From Tetracentron sinense (lineage: Eukaryota; Streptophyta; Magnoliopsida; Trochodendrales; Trochodendraceae), in contig CM026561.1 in NCBI GenBank assembly GCA_015143295.1, positions 36,088,875 to 36,152,874 on the forward strand: DNA of 64,000 nucleotides, given 5' to 3'. Made by a program: the position numbers and the translations under genes. The notes beneath the pieces were generated by a model, which worked only from the letters and a program-made list of their open reading frames with translations, did no database searches and was not told the DNA's origin. This document shows positions 44,676 to 57,698 of this stretch, piece by piece. How positions within the stretch are numbered: position 1 is the stretch's first letter; each line of letters starts with the position of its first letter.

Positions 44676-45240
44676 GGTGGAGCCAAGAATTTTTCACTGG
44701 GGGGTGGGAGAAATTTCTTTTTGGTAGTTTTTTTAATAATGCCCTTGAGGTCATTATGTGTCTTTATTAACATTTCTTAATTGTGGTTAAGATTCACCCA
44801 TTTATCCTTGATTTTTTTAAAAAAATTTCAAATTTTTTTATCCTAGTTAAAATTCACTAACTATAGTAAAAAAAATTTGAGGATCCCACTATTTCATACT
44901 ACCCTATGAGGGAATTGCAAAATATTATGGGGAGAGGGGGGTGGAATGTGAGGCTGATATAAATGGGATCGGATTTGGTCTTCCTCTCAATGGGCTTTTA
45001 ACATGTGGCGATGAAAATGAGAGAATATATCAAATGGAGAGAAGGCAAAAAAAAAAAAAAGGGAAGAAAATGAAATAACTCCTTTCTTTTTTTTATTGTC
45101 ACATGTCCGGTGTTGTATATAGGCAAAAGGATTTTGGTCTTATAAGAGCAAAACCAAATCCGATCCCTGTATAAATAAATAAATAATCCACTCCTTACTT
45201 GGTATCTCCACCTCTAACCCAACACATGCTCTATTTTTAA
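44676..45240. repeat. Decayed DNA-element sequence with GGGGTGGAGCCAAG terminus
   Basis: AGGGGTGGAGCCAAGAATTTTT at 44676 matches the terminus type of the element at 7292-8361. It is followed by an IR-1 core (TTGTGGTTAAGATTCACCC at about 44780). A second block (TTTGGTCTTCCTCTC..ATTTTGGTCTTATAAG) resembles arms of a separate MITE at about 44970-45165. Ends are not clear. Confidence 0.35.
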
Positions 45241-45583
45241 CCGTGATTAAGATTTCCATGTTGTGTTTATGTGTAGCTGGAGAGACGCGTAGGGGTTGTC
45301 GGTAAACGGATTTGCGCTCAATCCCATATTTGGTTTTTCGGTATCTGATATTCGGGCAAACCGAGTCTTTTCATTTTTATTTTTTTGTGGAAGGAGCAGG
45401 ACAAAAGTCTGACTAAAGAGAGCCCGATGGGCAGCTGCCCTGTTGTAGGCCAGTGGGCCACAGCACGACGCTTATTAGTTTTTTGGGTGTAGACGCTTAT
45501 TAGTTCACTACTCCACTATGGTAAATAATAATTTTGGTTAATTCCATAACAGAACCTATGTTTTTTTATAAATGACTTTAAAG

Positions 45584-46042
45584 CATGGTTCAAAAACCCG
45601 AAAACTCGACTCAACTCGAAAGTTAGCCGAGTTGAGTAACTCGGAAAACTCGAAAAAAACTCAACTCGATCCAACTCGGAATATATATGTAATAACTTGA
45701 AAAACTTAGATTAAAAGAACTCAAAGTACGCTGGTTTTATAGCCTCAAACCTAAAAATTAGGTTTAACAGAACTTATAGTAGATTGTCTTTGTAGACCCA
45801 AGAAAAATATGATGCAAAAATAGTGTGACGTGTTAGTGTAGGTTAAAAAAAAGAAAAAAACACCATTCTGTGACTCGACCTAATTGGGCAAATCGAAAAA
45901 CTCGGTTCGACTCGACCGAGTCACACGAGTAACTCGGCAAATAGTGTGTCCTTCAAGTTTTGAGGTGACTCGGCTCGAAATTCAATCAAGTCAAGTAACC
46001 CGGCCGAGTTACTCAGGTGACTCGCCGAGTTTTCGAACTATG
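45584..46042. mobile_element. hAT-type MITE rich in ACTCGG words, 8-bp TSD CTTTAAAG
   Basis: CATGGTTCAAAAACCCGAAA at the left faces GAGTTTTCGAACTATG at the right. CTTTAAAG flanks both ends exactly (45576-45583, 46043-46050). CA..TG termini and an octamer duplication fit hAT. The interior repeats AACTCGAC / AACTCGGC words on both strands. No coding capacity. Confidence 0.8.
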
Positions 46043-46050
46043 CTTTAAAG

Positions 46051-46400
46051 TGCCTCTTTTTTTTAAAAATTCATTAGCCAACCTACTTTTTAAAAATATG
46101 GACAAATAGAGACCTCTCCTTACATTCCATTAACAAAGGTTAAATGTTTTACTAAAATGATGATGTTACCCCACTAAAATAATGAGTAGCGATCAGCGTA
46201 CCCACGGGTATGCTAGGAAACTTAAGGGCATTCTCTATTGAGCCACTTGGTTACTGAAAATGGGCTACCTATGTAACCTGTTATGCTCTCGCGTGGGAGA
46301 ATACGAATCCAGTGGGAGACGAAGAGTCGGAGAGAAAAGAAAGTTGGTAGAACAGAACCTTGTAACTCCCGTTTTGTCTCTCTCCCGTGCCCACCTGCAA
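46051..46400. other. Possible promoter/leader region of the gene fragment downstream
   Basis: Contains no repeat I recognise. At 46409 an ATG opens MSASSHCLFPPPP and runs into a donor-like GTAAGC at 46446, which could be a first exon. No evidence beyond this pattern. Confidence 0.2.
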
Positions 46401-47325
46401 CTATCATGTCTGCCTCCTCTCATTGCCTGTTTCCGCCGCCGCCAGTAAGCTTCTTTCTTTTTCTTATTTTTTCCTTCTCCCTTCCATCTTCTTCTTCTTC
46501 CAGCCCTCTCTGTTTTTGTGACTGAAATGTTGTGAAGGCTTGCTAGTTACTATACCTTTTTTGTATCTAAGTTGTTTGGTTAGATGCTTCAAAGAGTTTT
46601 ACTGCATAATTAAAGGAAAAAACCCATATACTAATGAAACATTATCAGTACTGTATAATCTGGTTCAATTGGGGACAAATCAAGCACAAGAACTTGTTAA
46701 ATTCATTTGTCTAACTGAAGTGTATACTCTAGTCGAACAAATGGCCTAGTGTATACTTCTGAAGCTGGACATCCCATGTAGTATGAGTCCTAGTCTCAGT
46801 TCTTTAGATGATAGTAGTTAGTACTAATTGGAGCCCTTTTTCTTGCAACTTATAATTGAAGTACGGTTACATCTATGAGTTCTAGTTTCATTTTTAATGT
46901 CTTAGAAAATCTTCACCCCCATGTTCTTGACACCATCACCTCATTTACTATACATGAGGTATGCACGGCTGTGCAATTAGGCCTTCCTTATTGATCTTAT
47001 GTCAACACCGAGATTTACCTTTTAGTTCTAAATAATCCAGAACCCAACTCAGTTTCTTCGCCTAATTGCCACCTGCTAGAGAAAATTATCAATGACCATT
47101 TATATATATAATGCTTGAAATAGCAAAACATGGAAATGCAGTCAGGGATATAACAGAAGAGAGCATAAGGCAGACGGTTAGAAATTATGTCATCTTATAG
47201 TTAATAATTACTTTTTAGCTGACTTGTTTTAAGCTTTCACCAAGTTTTATTAGTTTGTTTATGAAATTTTATATGTAATTTAGGAACAATATAGTTTAAC
47301 AACTAATTTGAGACTTAGCAACTAG

Positions 47326-47965
47326 GGTCATCTCGGATTGGTATCCCCAATAACACTAAATTTTGGCAATGACTACAGTGCACAAAACAATATACACCCG
47401 ATGGTAAGAATTATTTGTATCATAGAAGAGAATTTTCTAATAATCAATTTTCAATTTCATAATGTATTGTGATCTAGCTAACAAGGACAACTTGATATTC
47501 AGCCAAACATGCAATGGGGCAACCAACAAAGGATATGCAGTTTTTTGTCCAAGTTGAGAAGATTTTACTATTGAAATGTATATTTATACAGTTTTAGTTT
47601 ACTAACTCTTTAAATATGATATATGATAAATTTTTCACATTGGATTTGGGAGTTACAAACCAGTGGAATGCCCAAGAGAGGGTTTGGATCTGTTTTCTTA
47701 ATTCTTATAATGTATTTTTAGTGTAATTTAACATCCTTTTCATAATAGAATGTGATTTGCTTAACAGAGACAAATTGCACCTACCCATTCAAGTTTTGAT
47801 GGTCAATATAACATGAATAACATTGTTGAGGAATCACCTTCATTCAAAAACATTATTAGGTATGACATTTAAAAAAAAAAAAAACTATAATGTACATTAT
47901 TGTAGTATTTAGTTTCTACTAAAGTTACTGATTTTACAATTTTGAATGTATTTCAGGAAGACATA
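47326..47965 (+). pseudogene. Exons of an unidentified plant gene, cut by an LTR insertion
   Basis: Two segments have good splice borders. 47326-47403 (after CTAG; ends before GTAAGA) reads GHLGLVSPITLNFGNDYSAQ. 47768-47859 (after AACAG; ends before GTATGA) reads RQIAPTHSSFDGQYNMNNIV. A third near 47486 shows similar flanks but no clear donor. The next exon starts after TTTCAG at 47957 and is interrupted at 47966 by the LTR. It would resume at 56991 and end at a TGA at 57028-57030. The phase is kept between the 47768 exon and this split one. I do not recognise the protein. The first exon could be at about 46409. The gene is probably inactivated, unless an earlier polyadenylation is used. Confidence 0.35.
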
Positions 47966-49834
47966 TGTGAGTGTGGGTTTCGGGAAAACCCTGATTAAAT
48001 GTCACGGGTGAGTTTAGAGTCGCCACCTATTCATTTAGAATGGATAAGTCCTCGAGATATGGATAAGGTATTGGTTTGCGATCAGAGATTAGGGTAAGAA
48101 GTTCGATTAAGTCCAGGGAAGGGGTTAGGCACCCCGGCACTTCCACTTTCAGTGGTTCCCTACTTGCTAGGGTTAAGCCAAATTAAATTCAATTTTAATC
48201 AAATGTCTAAATGTTTAAGACAATGCTAATCGAAAGAAAGAAAAGTTAACTAGGGTCGAACCCGAGTTGGGTTGCCTATGTACTCACATTGGGGTGAGAT
48301 CAGATCGAGCGTAGTTCTAGCACATGAGCCCGTGCCAAGGCTAGGGGGTGTGTGTGTACACCAAGGGTGGCTAATGAGCCAAATCCGGTAGATTAGAGTT
48401 TTGTTTGACTGAGGTTGGTCAATGTGCAAGGTATTGAGCCTGGTAGGCCGAGGAGTAGTCCGATAGACTAGGTTTGGGTTCGGTAGGCCAGGAGAGGTGT
48501 TTGACCAAGGTTAAGGTTGTTAACTGGGGTTAGGTCAAACTTACTATGGTTAGGATTACTAACCACAGTTGGAATAATAAGGTCAAGTTCGGTAGGCTGA
48601 GATTGAGCCCGGTAGGCTAAGAGTGAGCCTGGTAAGCTAAGGGGTGAGGCCCGGTAGGCCACAAGTGGATTTAATCGAGATTAGGGTTACTAACCGGAGT
48701 TAAATGAGAGTTAACCATGGTTAGAGATGCTAACCATGGCAAAAAGGTCTAGAAGGCTTATATTTGGTTTGTTTATATTTTTTTAGAATTTTTTGAGATT
48801 TTTCTAGTGGTTAAGGATCGCTTAACCATGGTTAAGAAGGGAGGTCACCATGGTTAGGACTGCTAACCGTGGTTAAATAATCGAAACATACCATTTTTGA
48901 GCTTCTTAGAATATTTCTGAATTTCTGAGTATTTTTCAAGATTTTTTCTGGTTAAGGGCTACTTAACCATGGTTAAACATTGACCAAAAGTGGGGTTTCA
49001 CTATGGTTATGGATCCTAACCAGAGTTAAAATGATCATAGAGGACCATTCCGGAATCCTATGAATATTTCTGATTTTTTAAATCAAATTTTCAGAATATT
49101 TTGGGGTAAGGATTGCTTAACCATGATTAAATATTAACCACAAGTGGATTTAACCATGGTTAAGAGTCTGGTTTGGTCAAAAGTGGGCCCAGGGACTATG
49201 GTAGGGCGTAGATTGGCCTCCTACCTAGTCTGGGTCATGTACAAATGCCAAATGTTTTAAAAAAATGAAATAGACAAACACACTTTTAACCATGGTGTGC
49301 GGGGATTTAACTCGAGTTAGGGGCTGACCCAGGGGGATCTAAGGCCAACAGGATGTAGCCTGAAGTCCAAGGAAGACTTTGGGCCTTTGGTGGGCCTAGG
49401 GGAAGGTCAGGTGTGGGCCCCATAGGGGCCCAAAGGTGCCCTGTTTGGCTGCACAAAAAATGATGATTTTCAAAAAAGGATTTCAGGCTTATTTTTAATC
49501 ACTGTTTGCAGTGATTTAACCATGGTTAGGGGTTGACCCAGGGGGATCTGAGACCATGGTTGTGAAGCTTGAAGTATAGAAAACACCCTGGGCCTTTAGT
49601 GGGCCCAAAAGGAGGTCTGGTGTGGGTCCCACAGTGGCCCAAAGAGGCCTGCTCGCAATACTGGACTGGTTGCCAACCCAAGTTTGAGCTCAATTTAACC
49701 ATGGTTAATAGGTGAGTTAGGGGCTAGAATGACCAAGGTAGGTAGTCAGAGGTGAAGTATAGAAAACACCCTGGGCCTTTAGTGGGCCCAAAGAGGCCTG
49801 CTCGCAATACTGGACTAGTTGTCAACCCAAGTTT

Positions 49835-52800
49835 CCAAGCATCAAAGGAAAATTGTTTTCTTTTAATGATGATCTAAAAACCCTAAGAATTCATTCTTGT
49901 CATACTTGTTTTCTTTGCTCTAAGGTTTTTCTATTAAATATTAATAGAGGCCTTAACCATATGGGAAAGAGTTTCCCTAAGGTTAACAAAACCCTTGTTG
50001 AGGTTATGGACTTTCTAAGTAATTTGTCATGCCATATTATTATTTATAGTTGATGAATTGTTAATATATATTCTTGTTGAATGGTGGATGGGTTCCATGA
50101 TCATGCCTTCTTCTCTCTCTATTCTCTTCTCTTTCTTCTTATGGGTTGTACTCTCCTTGAGCACCCTATTTTGGGTGGTTTCTCAAGGTTTCTTATTTTG
50201 AATATGATGTAATCTTAGTATTAGGAGTTGCTGATTTTTTTTTTTTGGAGAAATCGAATTGAAGATAGAAGATGATGGTAATCGTATGGAGAATAAATCT
50301 TAGAAGGCGTTCTACAAGAGTAGTTGTAAGATTTATAAGATAGCATGATCATGTGGACCCATTGTGTGGCTATATTATGTATTTCATGTGATGATTTGCT
50401 ATAGCTTTTAGTTGCTTAGAAAAGTCCATAACCCTTGTGATAATATGATTATCGTTTTTTTGTGCAAATTTTTCGATAATTGGATCAAACCCCACAATGT
50501 GTCTTGTTGAAGCATAAAAAGTTTGTGTTTAAATAAAACACATTATTATTGCTCTTTTGGACGTGATGCATGTAGTCCATGTTAAAAATTTTACGTGGAA
50601 TATGTTACTTGCATGATTATGAGATAATTGTGCCTTAATTGACATAGATGTAAGCTAACAATATTCACGATTATGGGAAGTGTTTGAGTGACACTTATAG
50701 ACCCTAGTAGAGGTCTTAGAGAGTTGTTTAAAGAATCTCATAATTTTTTTTAGACATAGGGTTGGTGAACCCTAATGTGCTAAAAATAATTCGTAGAGAA
50801 TTAAAGGGTAATATAATTCATTTTGACTTATGAGCTTTAGGGATGCACATGGACACTTTATAATTGTTATTTTGGGTCCATGGTGCTTGGTATGACCAAT
50901 GGTCCATCATATGGATGTATGAACCATTTAAAGCCCACTGATGTTAAAAATGACCTTTGTACCATTGGATTAGATCCATTAAGATTTTGGGGCTAGTGCG
51001 AGTTTATTGGAATTAGTTTGATCTAATTAAACTGAAATTTGATTTATTATCATATGATGATTTTGTATATTATTTTATACATGTGATACAATGATAAATA
51101 TTGTGAATGCTTTTGATATATGCATTAGATGTATAATTTATTCATGATATTCTGTTTTCCCTCAAGAAAAATATTAAGTGAATTAAATTGGCTAATCTAT
51201 CCTACGGGATAATATTGCCCTATGACCTTCCATTATCAATAAGACTATGAATTAATTAGCTTGAGTCTTGTCTTGCCAAAAGGTATTGACATAATTCAGT
51301 CTGAGTTAAATTCCTAGAGTCTTATTTCTATAGTAGATAGGTTTGTGTATGGCCTGATAGGGAGTGTCAACTAAAATGGGGGCACAGCCCTACTTGATCA
51401 TATGACGAAGCAGAATGATGGGTTTCACTTAACCAAGAAATATGACGGCTGAAACAGTGACAGTCATGTTGTCCTTGGAGGTCGCAAGAAAATTGGGAAT
51501 CACTGATTTATATAAAGAGTTATGCATGAGATGCTCAGTGATGGATAGTTACTATCCACCTTGTAGTGCATGTGTGGTACTATCCTAAAATGGAATATTG
51601 CAGGTGTATTATAAGGCACCCAATGCTCATCAGAAATATGAAGTAGCATATTTCCTAATTTTATAGATTGAGGGGTCTATGAAATTTGACTGAATGATGA
51701 GCAATATCATCAAAGATCAAAAGTCCTGATCTAATGATATTATAATGTGTGAAATTATGATGTATGTTTTAATTGTCATGTCATTCTATAACCACCTTAC
51801 CAAGACTTTAATGAGAATCTCTTGACCAATTCAAAGTGTTTGGAATGGAAAATGACTCTCAAGTTTGTGCTTACCATCTAAAGAATTGCCCAAGTTATTA
51901 CTATTAATGTTAAATCTCATATGAGATGTTTACTGAATACAATAGGGCTGGTAGACAGCTTAATTACTATATAAAAGGACAAGTAGACACCAAGTTGACT
52001 AGGGAAACCCAGTCACAAAGAATATGATAGAGATCATTGGATTCATAAATCCCAATTTTTGGTGCTGAGATAAATTGAGATAAATTTATGGGATTAGAGG
52101 ATATGATCCTCGACAAACTCCTGGAGTCCTTTAATATGGTTATGTTGAACAAGTAGGAAATCAGATTGTCTGAAATCCCACATGTTGCATATGGCTAAGA
52201 ACCTTTGAAGAGTTCAATGCTACTTGCAAAGATGTTCAAAAGAATTGGATTTTCAAAATCCCGAGCATTTATGCAAAGGAAAGAAATCCAAGATTTTCCA
52301 TTGGAAAGGTATTCTGGTAGTATGGACAAGGGCTCTTCTGAGAAGAAAGGAAAGTATAAGGATTGTGCTTCATAGTGAAACAATTGGTCATTGGATACAG
52401 GACAAACCTTTGGAAGGATTGTCCAGTTTGTATACTCATCAAGTTCAACTTAATTGTTGGAACCTCTAGCTCCCAATGCTTGGTATGATCTTGCATAAGT
52501 GGAATAGTTGCATGTTTGTTAAGGAGAATGAGAAATTTAAGTTGATAAAACTTCTACTTGGGAATGGGACAAAAGTTGGATGATCATAATTATATGAATC
52601 TTCTATTAAGAGGTAGCTAACTTTATTTCACTTTCTTTGAAAAGTTCAAGGAATTCCGCATTGAAATAAAGAAACAGCTAGGTAAGTCTTCCATGATTGA
52701 GAAGAGTACCTCTTAATAGAAATTTCATAATTTACTCTCATTACATCTATCTCAGATAATTCCCATAACAAACCATAGCATGATGGTGTTGTTAAAATCG

Positions 52801-55800
52801 AATTATATTGGATATGATTTGATAGAAGATGAGCTTGGGATTCGCATTAGAGGTACTTAATCTCTATTCCTGGATAACAAAAGATATTTGTAAACAGGAA
52901 TACAAGTTTCCTAGTAGAGAAACTGAATCTAGAATTGTTCTAGAAGCGGAAGCTCAATAGACCAATAACTATGAGAATTGATAGAGATCAACTCTCTACT
53001 TTCACCATACCTAAATAGTACACTAGAACCCACAGGTCCCAGAATCTGTAGATGGACTAACTTTTATTTTGATGAAGTAATCAAACTGTTTGATTTTCAT
53101 CTAAGAATGAAAGTATCATTTGTGTGCAAATTGGTTAATGGGAGCATAATTACTTTCCTGGCTCTATGCAGAGATAATATTCTTTTCATTGTGAATGAAG
53201 TACGAATATTATTCTTCTTTTAGATTTGATCTAGCAATTATGCAATGAAGGACAATAACTTTGACAACATGTTTTCTTAGTCCTAAATGGTTTAGAGACA
53301 AAAGGAAAATGGTATTGTTATTCTCCTAATAACAATCAATTGTGCAAGTAAGATTTCAAGAAAAGAGTTTCTACCATTATGAGATAGAATCTGTTTCTCT
53401 TAGATATATGATATCATGAGAAAGTATACTTGTACTAGACCGGATATTTATCACATGTTGATGTGATAAGATATTGGTCAGATTAGTTCGGAGCATTGCA
53501 TAATGGTAAAGCACAAGCATGTTAACTTCTAAAAATGACTGTTGGACAGTATCATTTTTTGTTTAGTCTTTTAAGACTATGGTTAATGATAATAAATTTG
53601 CAAGAGTTGCAAGTGTTATTGCATCACTACAATAGTTGTGGTAAAGCAGACATGACAGACCCATAGATATTAAGTTATGTCTCAATTGGTGTTTGAGAAA
53701 CATCACTGAGAAGATGGGTATTACATCTAATTGGCTTAGCGTGCAAGTGGGAGATTGTTGGACATATATGCCCTCGAAAGCCAATAAGAGACTTTTCTAT
53801 ATTGATTAGACAAGCATCATATTCACACAACCAACTATAAATGGTATTTATATTAATTACTGTCTCATATGATGAAGACATAAAATTCCATAGGTAACAT
53901 TGTAGGAAAATCATGCAAAGGTTGCGAGGAGATATGATTTTCCGGTTCCTTGTAAACCTAATATTGTTCGAAGCCTCTAAAGTACTGGTTGGGCGCCGTA
54001 CTTCATCATGGCTTGCACATGTGTAGTTCTATGAGATAGTGTGATGAATCTCATTCACAGAGAGTGGTGACTCTTGACTAACATGTGAGTATATGTAGCA
54101 AGTACATAATATTGAATGGGGTCACTAATGGATACCCTATGGAATACACTGTCAGATTGTATTAGGGTTATCCATTTGACAAATTGTCTTTAGACCTGAG
54201 AGGTTAACATCTTCTCAGACATTTGTCTATATGGCTTTGATGTGCCAATCGGCAATGTCCAATACACAGGACTAACTCCGGGTATGTTGGGTCATGTACA
54301 CTATGTTTGGAGAAGTGTGTAAACACTCAATAAGGAATCCACAACTCCTTAATTGGAGATAATGATATCAAGGTGATACTTGTTGAACTGAACTGTTAAA
54401 TCCAGTACTGGTGCTTTTCGGTAAAATAGTCTTTATCGAAGTTGATATTTTCAATATGGAAATGTATATATAAATATATATATGTCAGTTCTTTTCTAAT
54501 GTTTCTTCAAAAGTGTTTTGGAGTTCAGTTCATTGAAAAAGTAATCAGGAGAAAGGGTTCTAGTCATAAGCTAGGGACTACGATAGTGGAATTGTTCCAA
54601 TCCTGGAAGCTTACAAGTGATATCGGAATGTGGAAGGATTTATTTATAAATATATTGTGAGATGGTACTTACAAGCAATTTTCTAATTTCTGGAGGTTAA
54701 TCACATTGTGTTAATGGACATTAATTGTGATTGGTGGAAGTCCAGGGATATAGATAAAATTCTATAATCCTAATGGAGTGTAGGAAATGTGTTTCCTAGT
54801 AACAATGCTTTAACCAAAAGGTTGAGTACTTGGTCCCACAACCGGAAATAGGAGATCCCTTTAGATCCCACACACAAGGACCTTCTTAAAATATTTAATT
54901 TAATTTATAATTAAATTAATTAATTTCTCTAAGTAATCACTATATGGTATAGTGAAGCTCTAAAAGGTGGAATCACATTAGATGTGAAAAACCAAATGGG
55001 TAGGACCCATTGAGAATTATTATAAAAGAATAATTCAAGTGACCAAGAGGGTTTTGGAAACCATTTGGGCATGTGGAGTGGGACCCACCTAGGGTGGGAC
55101 GCCCACTTCAAGGAGGAATAATAATTGTTATTATTTTAATTAGTTTCTAATAACTAATATCCTTATTAGATAAGGTTAGTTAGTTACTAATTAAAGATTC
55201 CCTAATTGTTAGGGATTCCATTAGTTAATTACTAATTCAAGATTCCTTATTGGATAAGGATAAGATTAGTTACTAATGGATAAGGTTGGTTTCTTTTAAG
55301 ATTAATCCTAATTGGATTAGGAGAATAATCAATAAAGGAAACTATTGAGGAATCCTAATTGGATTAGGATAACGTTAATGAATTATAATTGGATTACAAT
55401 TCAAGCAACCATGAGGGAACTTATATAAAGGATTGGATACCCAGCCCTTTAAATAATATATAATTCTCCATAATTTTTTTCTTCTCTCCCTCTCCTCAAG
55501 TTTACGCCCAGCCCTCCCCCCCTTTGAGGGTGTACGGTCACCCTTCCCCTTCTTTTTTTTTGTTTGGTTTTTGATCTTGATGATCAAGAACAAGTTCTTT
55601 GAAAATCAAGATTGGATCTTGTTTGATCAAGAAAGGTTCTTGGATCAAAGAAAAGAAGAAAAGATAAAAGAGCATGAAATTTGGAAGGGCCATTAGCTTC
55701 CATTAGAGAAAGCTTTAAAGGAAAAAGAAGGTTCGTGTGAATCGACAGGAGACTTGACACTTGTGAAGTTTTGCGAGTATTATTCTAACGTGGATTTGAC

Positions 55801-55900
55801 TTAACAATTTCAAAGTCGCAAAGGTGAATGTTATTCCTACCTTCATTGAATAAAATCAATTAGAATCTTAGTCAGATCTTGAGATTCGATGTATGCCCCC
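49835..55900 (+). mobile_element. Decayed Ty1/copia element nested in LTR-G copy 2
   Basis: Sequence unlike the LTR interrupts it here. Remnants of copia pol are visible: an integrase piece FEKFKEFRIEIKKQLGK at 52636-52686 and the RT signature CTRPDI at 53431-53448. A polypurine-like GTGCAAGTGGGAGAT at 53741-53755 precedes a 3' LTR starting TGTTGGACATATATGCCC. Stops and shifts are everywhere. The left LTR is not recognisable, so the 5' end is truncated or too diverged. Both limits are approximate. Confidence 0.55.
53756..55885 (+). mobile_element. 3' LTR of the nested copia element
   Basis: Begins TGTTGGACATATATGCCC directly after the purine tract. A TATA box (TTATATAAAGGATTGG) lies near 55419, followed by a pyrimidine-rich leader. 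TACTAATTAAAGATTCCCTAA-type words recur at 55135-55380. The right end is not exactly defined. Confidence 0.5.
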
Positions 55901-56990
55901 CAAGAACTGTGTTTCTAAATTAAAAAGAGGCATACTTTTAGGGTGGCCCTCGCTTTGCTACGGTGGTGAAGAAAAGGGGTGGGGGCGCTGCACACGGTGG
56001 TGGCTACCTGGGTGGACTGATGAACGAGGGTGGAGGGCTTGGTGGAGGTCCTTTGAGGTCTGGGAAATAGCAACCCGAGTTCGGACAGGGTATGGGTATG
56101 AAAAAAATTTGGTTGTTTTTTTTTTTTTTTGAACCGTGGAGATGGTGGTCTAAATAGGAGATGATGGAGAGGCTTGAGGGTATCGTGTGCATTAAGAGAG
56201 GCGTGGGGGACCAGGGTGAGGACCCAGGGTGGTGCAGGGGAGAGCTGGAGCAGCTGCTGTAGCCAGCCGAAGAAGACAGTGAACAGTAATTTGTTCTGAT
56301 TTTTTTTTTTTTGGTTTTTACTTTGGGCCCAGCCCTCACACATGCCTTGTTGGCTTTGCCATTTAAGGGTTTGGTGCCAACTTTCGAACTTTGAAAAAGT
56401 AGGTGGGCCCTATTGTGGTTGGGCCTTGTGGGCCCAAAGAGGGGGGTTTAGCCACAGTTTTAGAGTTTTTGGACTTGAAATGGGCTTTGAGCCCATAGAG
56501 CTTTAGCCTAGGGTTAGACTAGATTTGACCTAGGGTTTAACTAGGGTTGGCCTAGGGTTTAGGTTGTTTTTTGGTTGAAATGGGCCTTGAGCCCGTAAGG
56601 GCTTTAGCTTAGGGTTTAGATTAGGGCTAGGCCTAGGATTAGGTCTAGGGTTTAGCTAGGGTTAGCTTAGGGTTAGACTAAGGTTTAGGCTTTTTTTGGT
56701 TGAAATGAGCCTTGAGCCTATAAGGGCTTTAGTCTAGGGTTTGCACTAGGGTTTGGACTAGGACTAGGCCTAGGGTTAGGTCTAGGGTTTACCTAGGGTT
56801 AGACCTAGGGCTTAGCTGGGGATAACCATGGTTAAAAGTCTTAAGCATGGTTAGGGCAAGGGCACTACCTAGGGTTAAACTAGGGTTTGGATTAGGGTCT
56901 ACCTAGGGCTATTAGGGTTTAGCTGGGGATAACCATGGTTAAAAGTCTTAACCATGATTAGGGCAAGGGTGCAAAAATTGGGTGCTTACA

Positions 56991-57030
56991 ACGTCTTTTT
57001 AACTAATATCAATGTGGAGATCAACTGGAT
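56991..57030 (+). pseudogene. Possible continuation of the LTR-split last exon
   Basis: If the LTR is removed, the frame from the 47768 exon runs on here as VFLTNINVEINWI to a TGA. Depends on the exon model at 47326-47965. Confidence 0.25.
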
Positions 57031-57219
57031 CTGATAGTTCTTTTGGGGGGAGTTAGCTGAGACTAATTAGTTTGAAAATTATTAGTCTACATAGGTTTTA
57101 TTGTTTGGGAGAGTTAAGATTGTTGAAGTTTTGAATCTTTTTTATTTACTTGATATACCAACTTTAAGTATGTTAGTTTTATGACATATATTGTCAATTG
57201 CTAAATACTTGTCTTTACA

Positions 57220-57400
57220 GGGCTTTGTCCTAGTGGTAGTGTATCCCCTGCTTTGGGGGGAGGTATACTGGGTTCCATTCCCAAGAGGGTGGGAGGTTGT
57301 ATGTACTCTCCACCTGCTCACTAATTGAACAGATACTAACACCTAACTGGTGTTGCAGCCTAAACATATATCTCGAACCCAAAAAAAATAAAAATAAATA
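57220..57400 (+). mobile_element. tRNA-derived SINE
   Basis: An A box in GGGCTTTGTCCTAGTGGTAGTG (57220-57241) and a B box GGTTCCATTCC (57271-57281) are about 35 bases apart. A non-tRNA body follows with a 3' end CTCGAACCC and an A-rich tail of AAAAAATAAAAATAAA, then an (AT)n run. This is the usual layout of a Pol III-transcribed plant SINE. Confidence 0.65.
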
Positions 57401-57698
57401 TATATATATATATATTAATAAGGACATAGAAGCTTATATAGCTCGAACCATTCTATTGTCAAATGCATTTTTTAGGTATGCAACTTATGTTCGTGAGGTC
57501 AAATCGGGTGAGCCTAATCGAGGTTACATTTCTTACAACTAATATATGGATGTGGGGGGAGAGAGCTTCATCTTTCTCTTAAGAGTACTAGTAGTACCCA
57601 CGACTGTCAGATCCTTGATCTAATGGCGATCAAGGACAACATTAAAACTCACCTTTTATCAAAGGAACCAAATCCTCTCTGGTTATAACCTGATTATG

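Larger units (their letters stand above)
47966..56990 (+). mobile_element. LTR-G copy 2, opened by a nested copia element
   Basis: Starts TGTGAGTGTGGGTTTCGGG and ends ATTGGGTGCTTACA, the same terminus as copy 1. Shared blocks are GAGTCGCCACCTATTCATT, GGTTAGGCACCCCGG and GGTTGCCTATGTACTCAC. The flanking 5-mers ACATA and ACGTC match at only three positions, so the insertion is old or the ends have changed. LTR sequence occupies about 47966-49834 and about 55900-56990. A direct duplication GAAGTATAGAAAACACCC..CAACCCAAGTTT lies at about 49571-49690 and 49752-49834. Palindromes TTAACCATGGTTAA recur. Confidence 0.65.

Noticed and set aside
55893-56343. Overlapping frames of 79-142 codons on both strands
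   Set aside because: They lie in the resumed LTR-G sequence. Low-complexity Lys/Asn/Pro-rich products point to chance frames.
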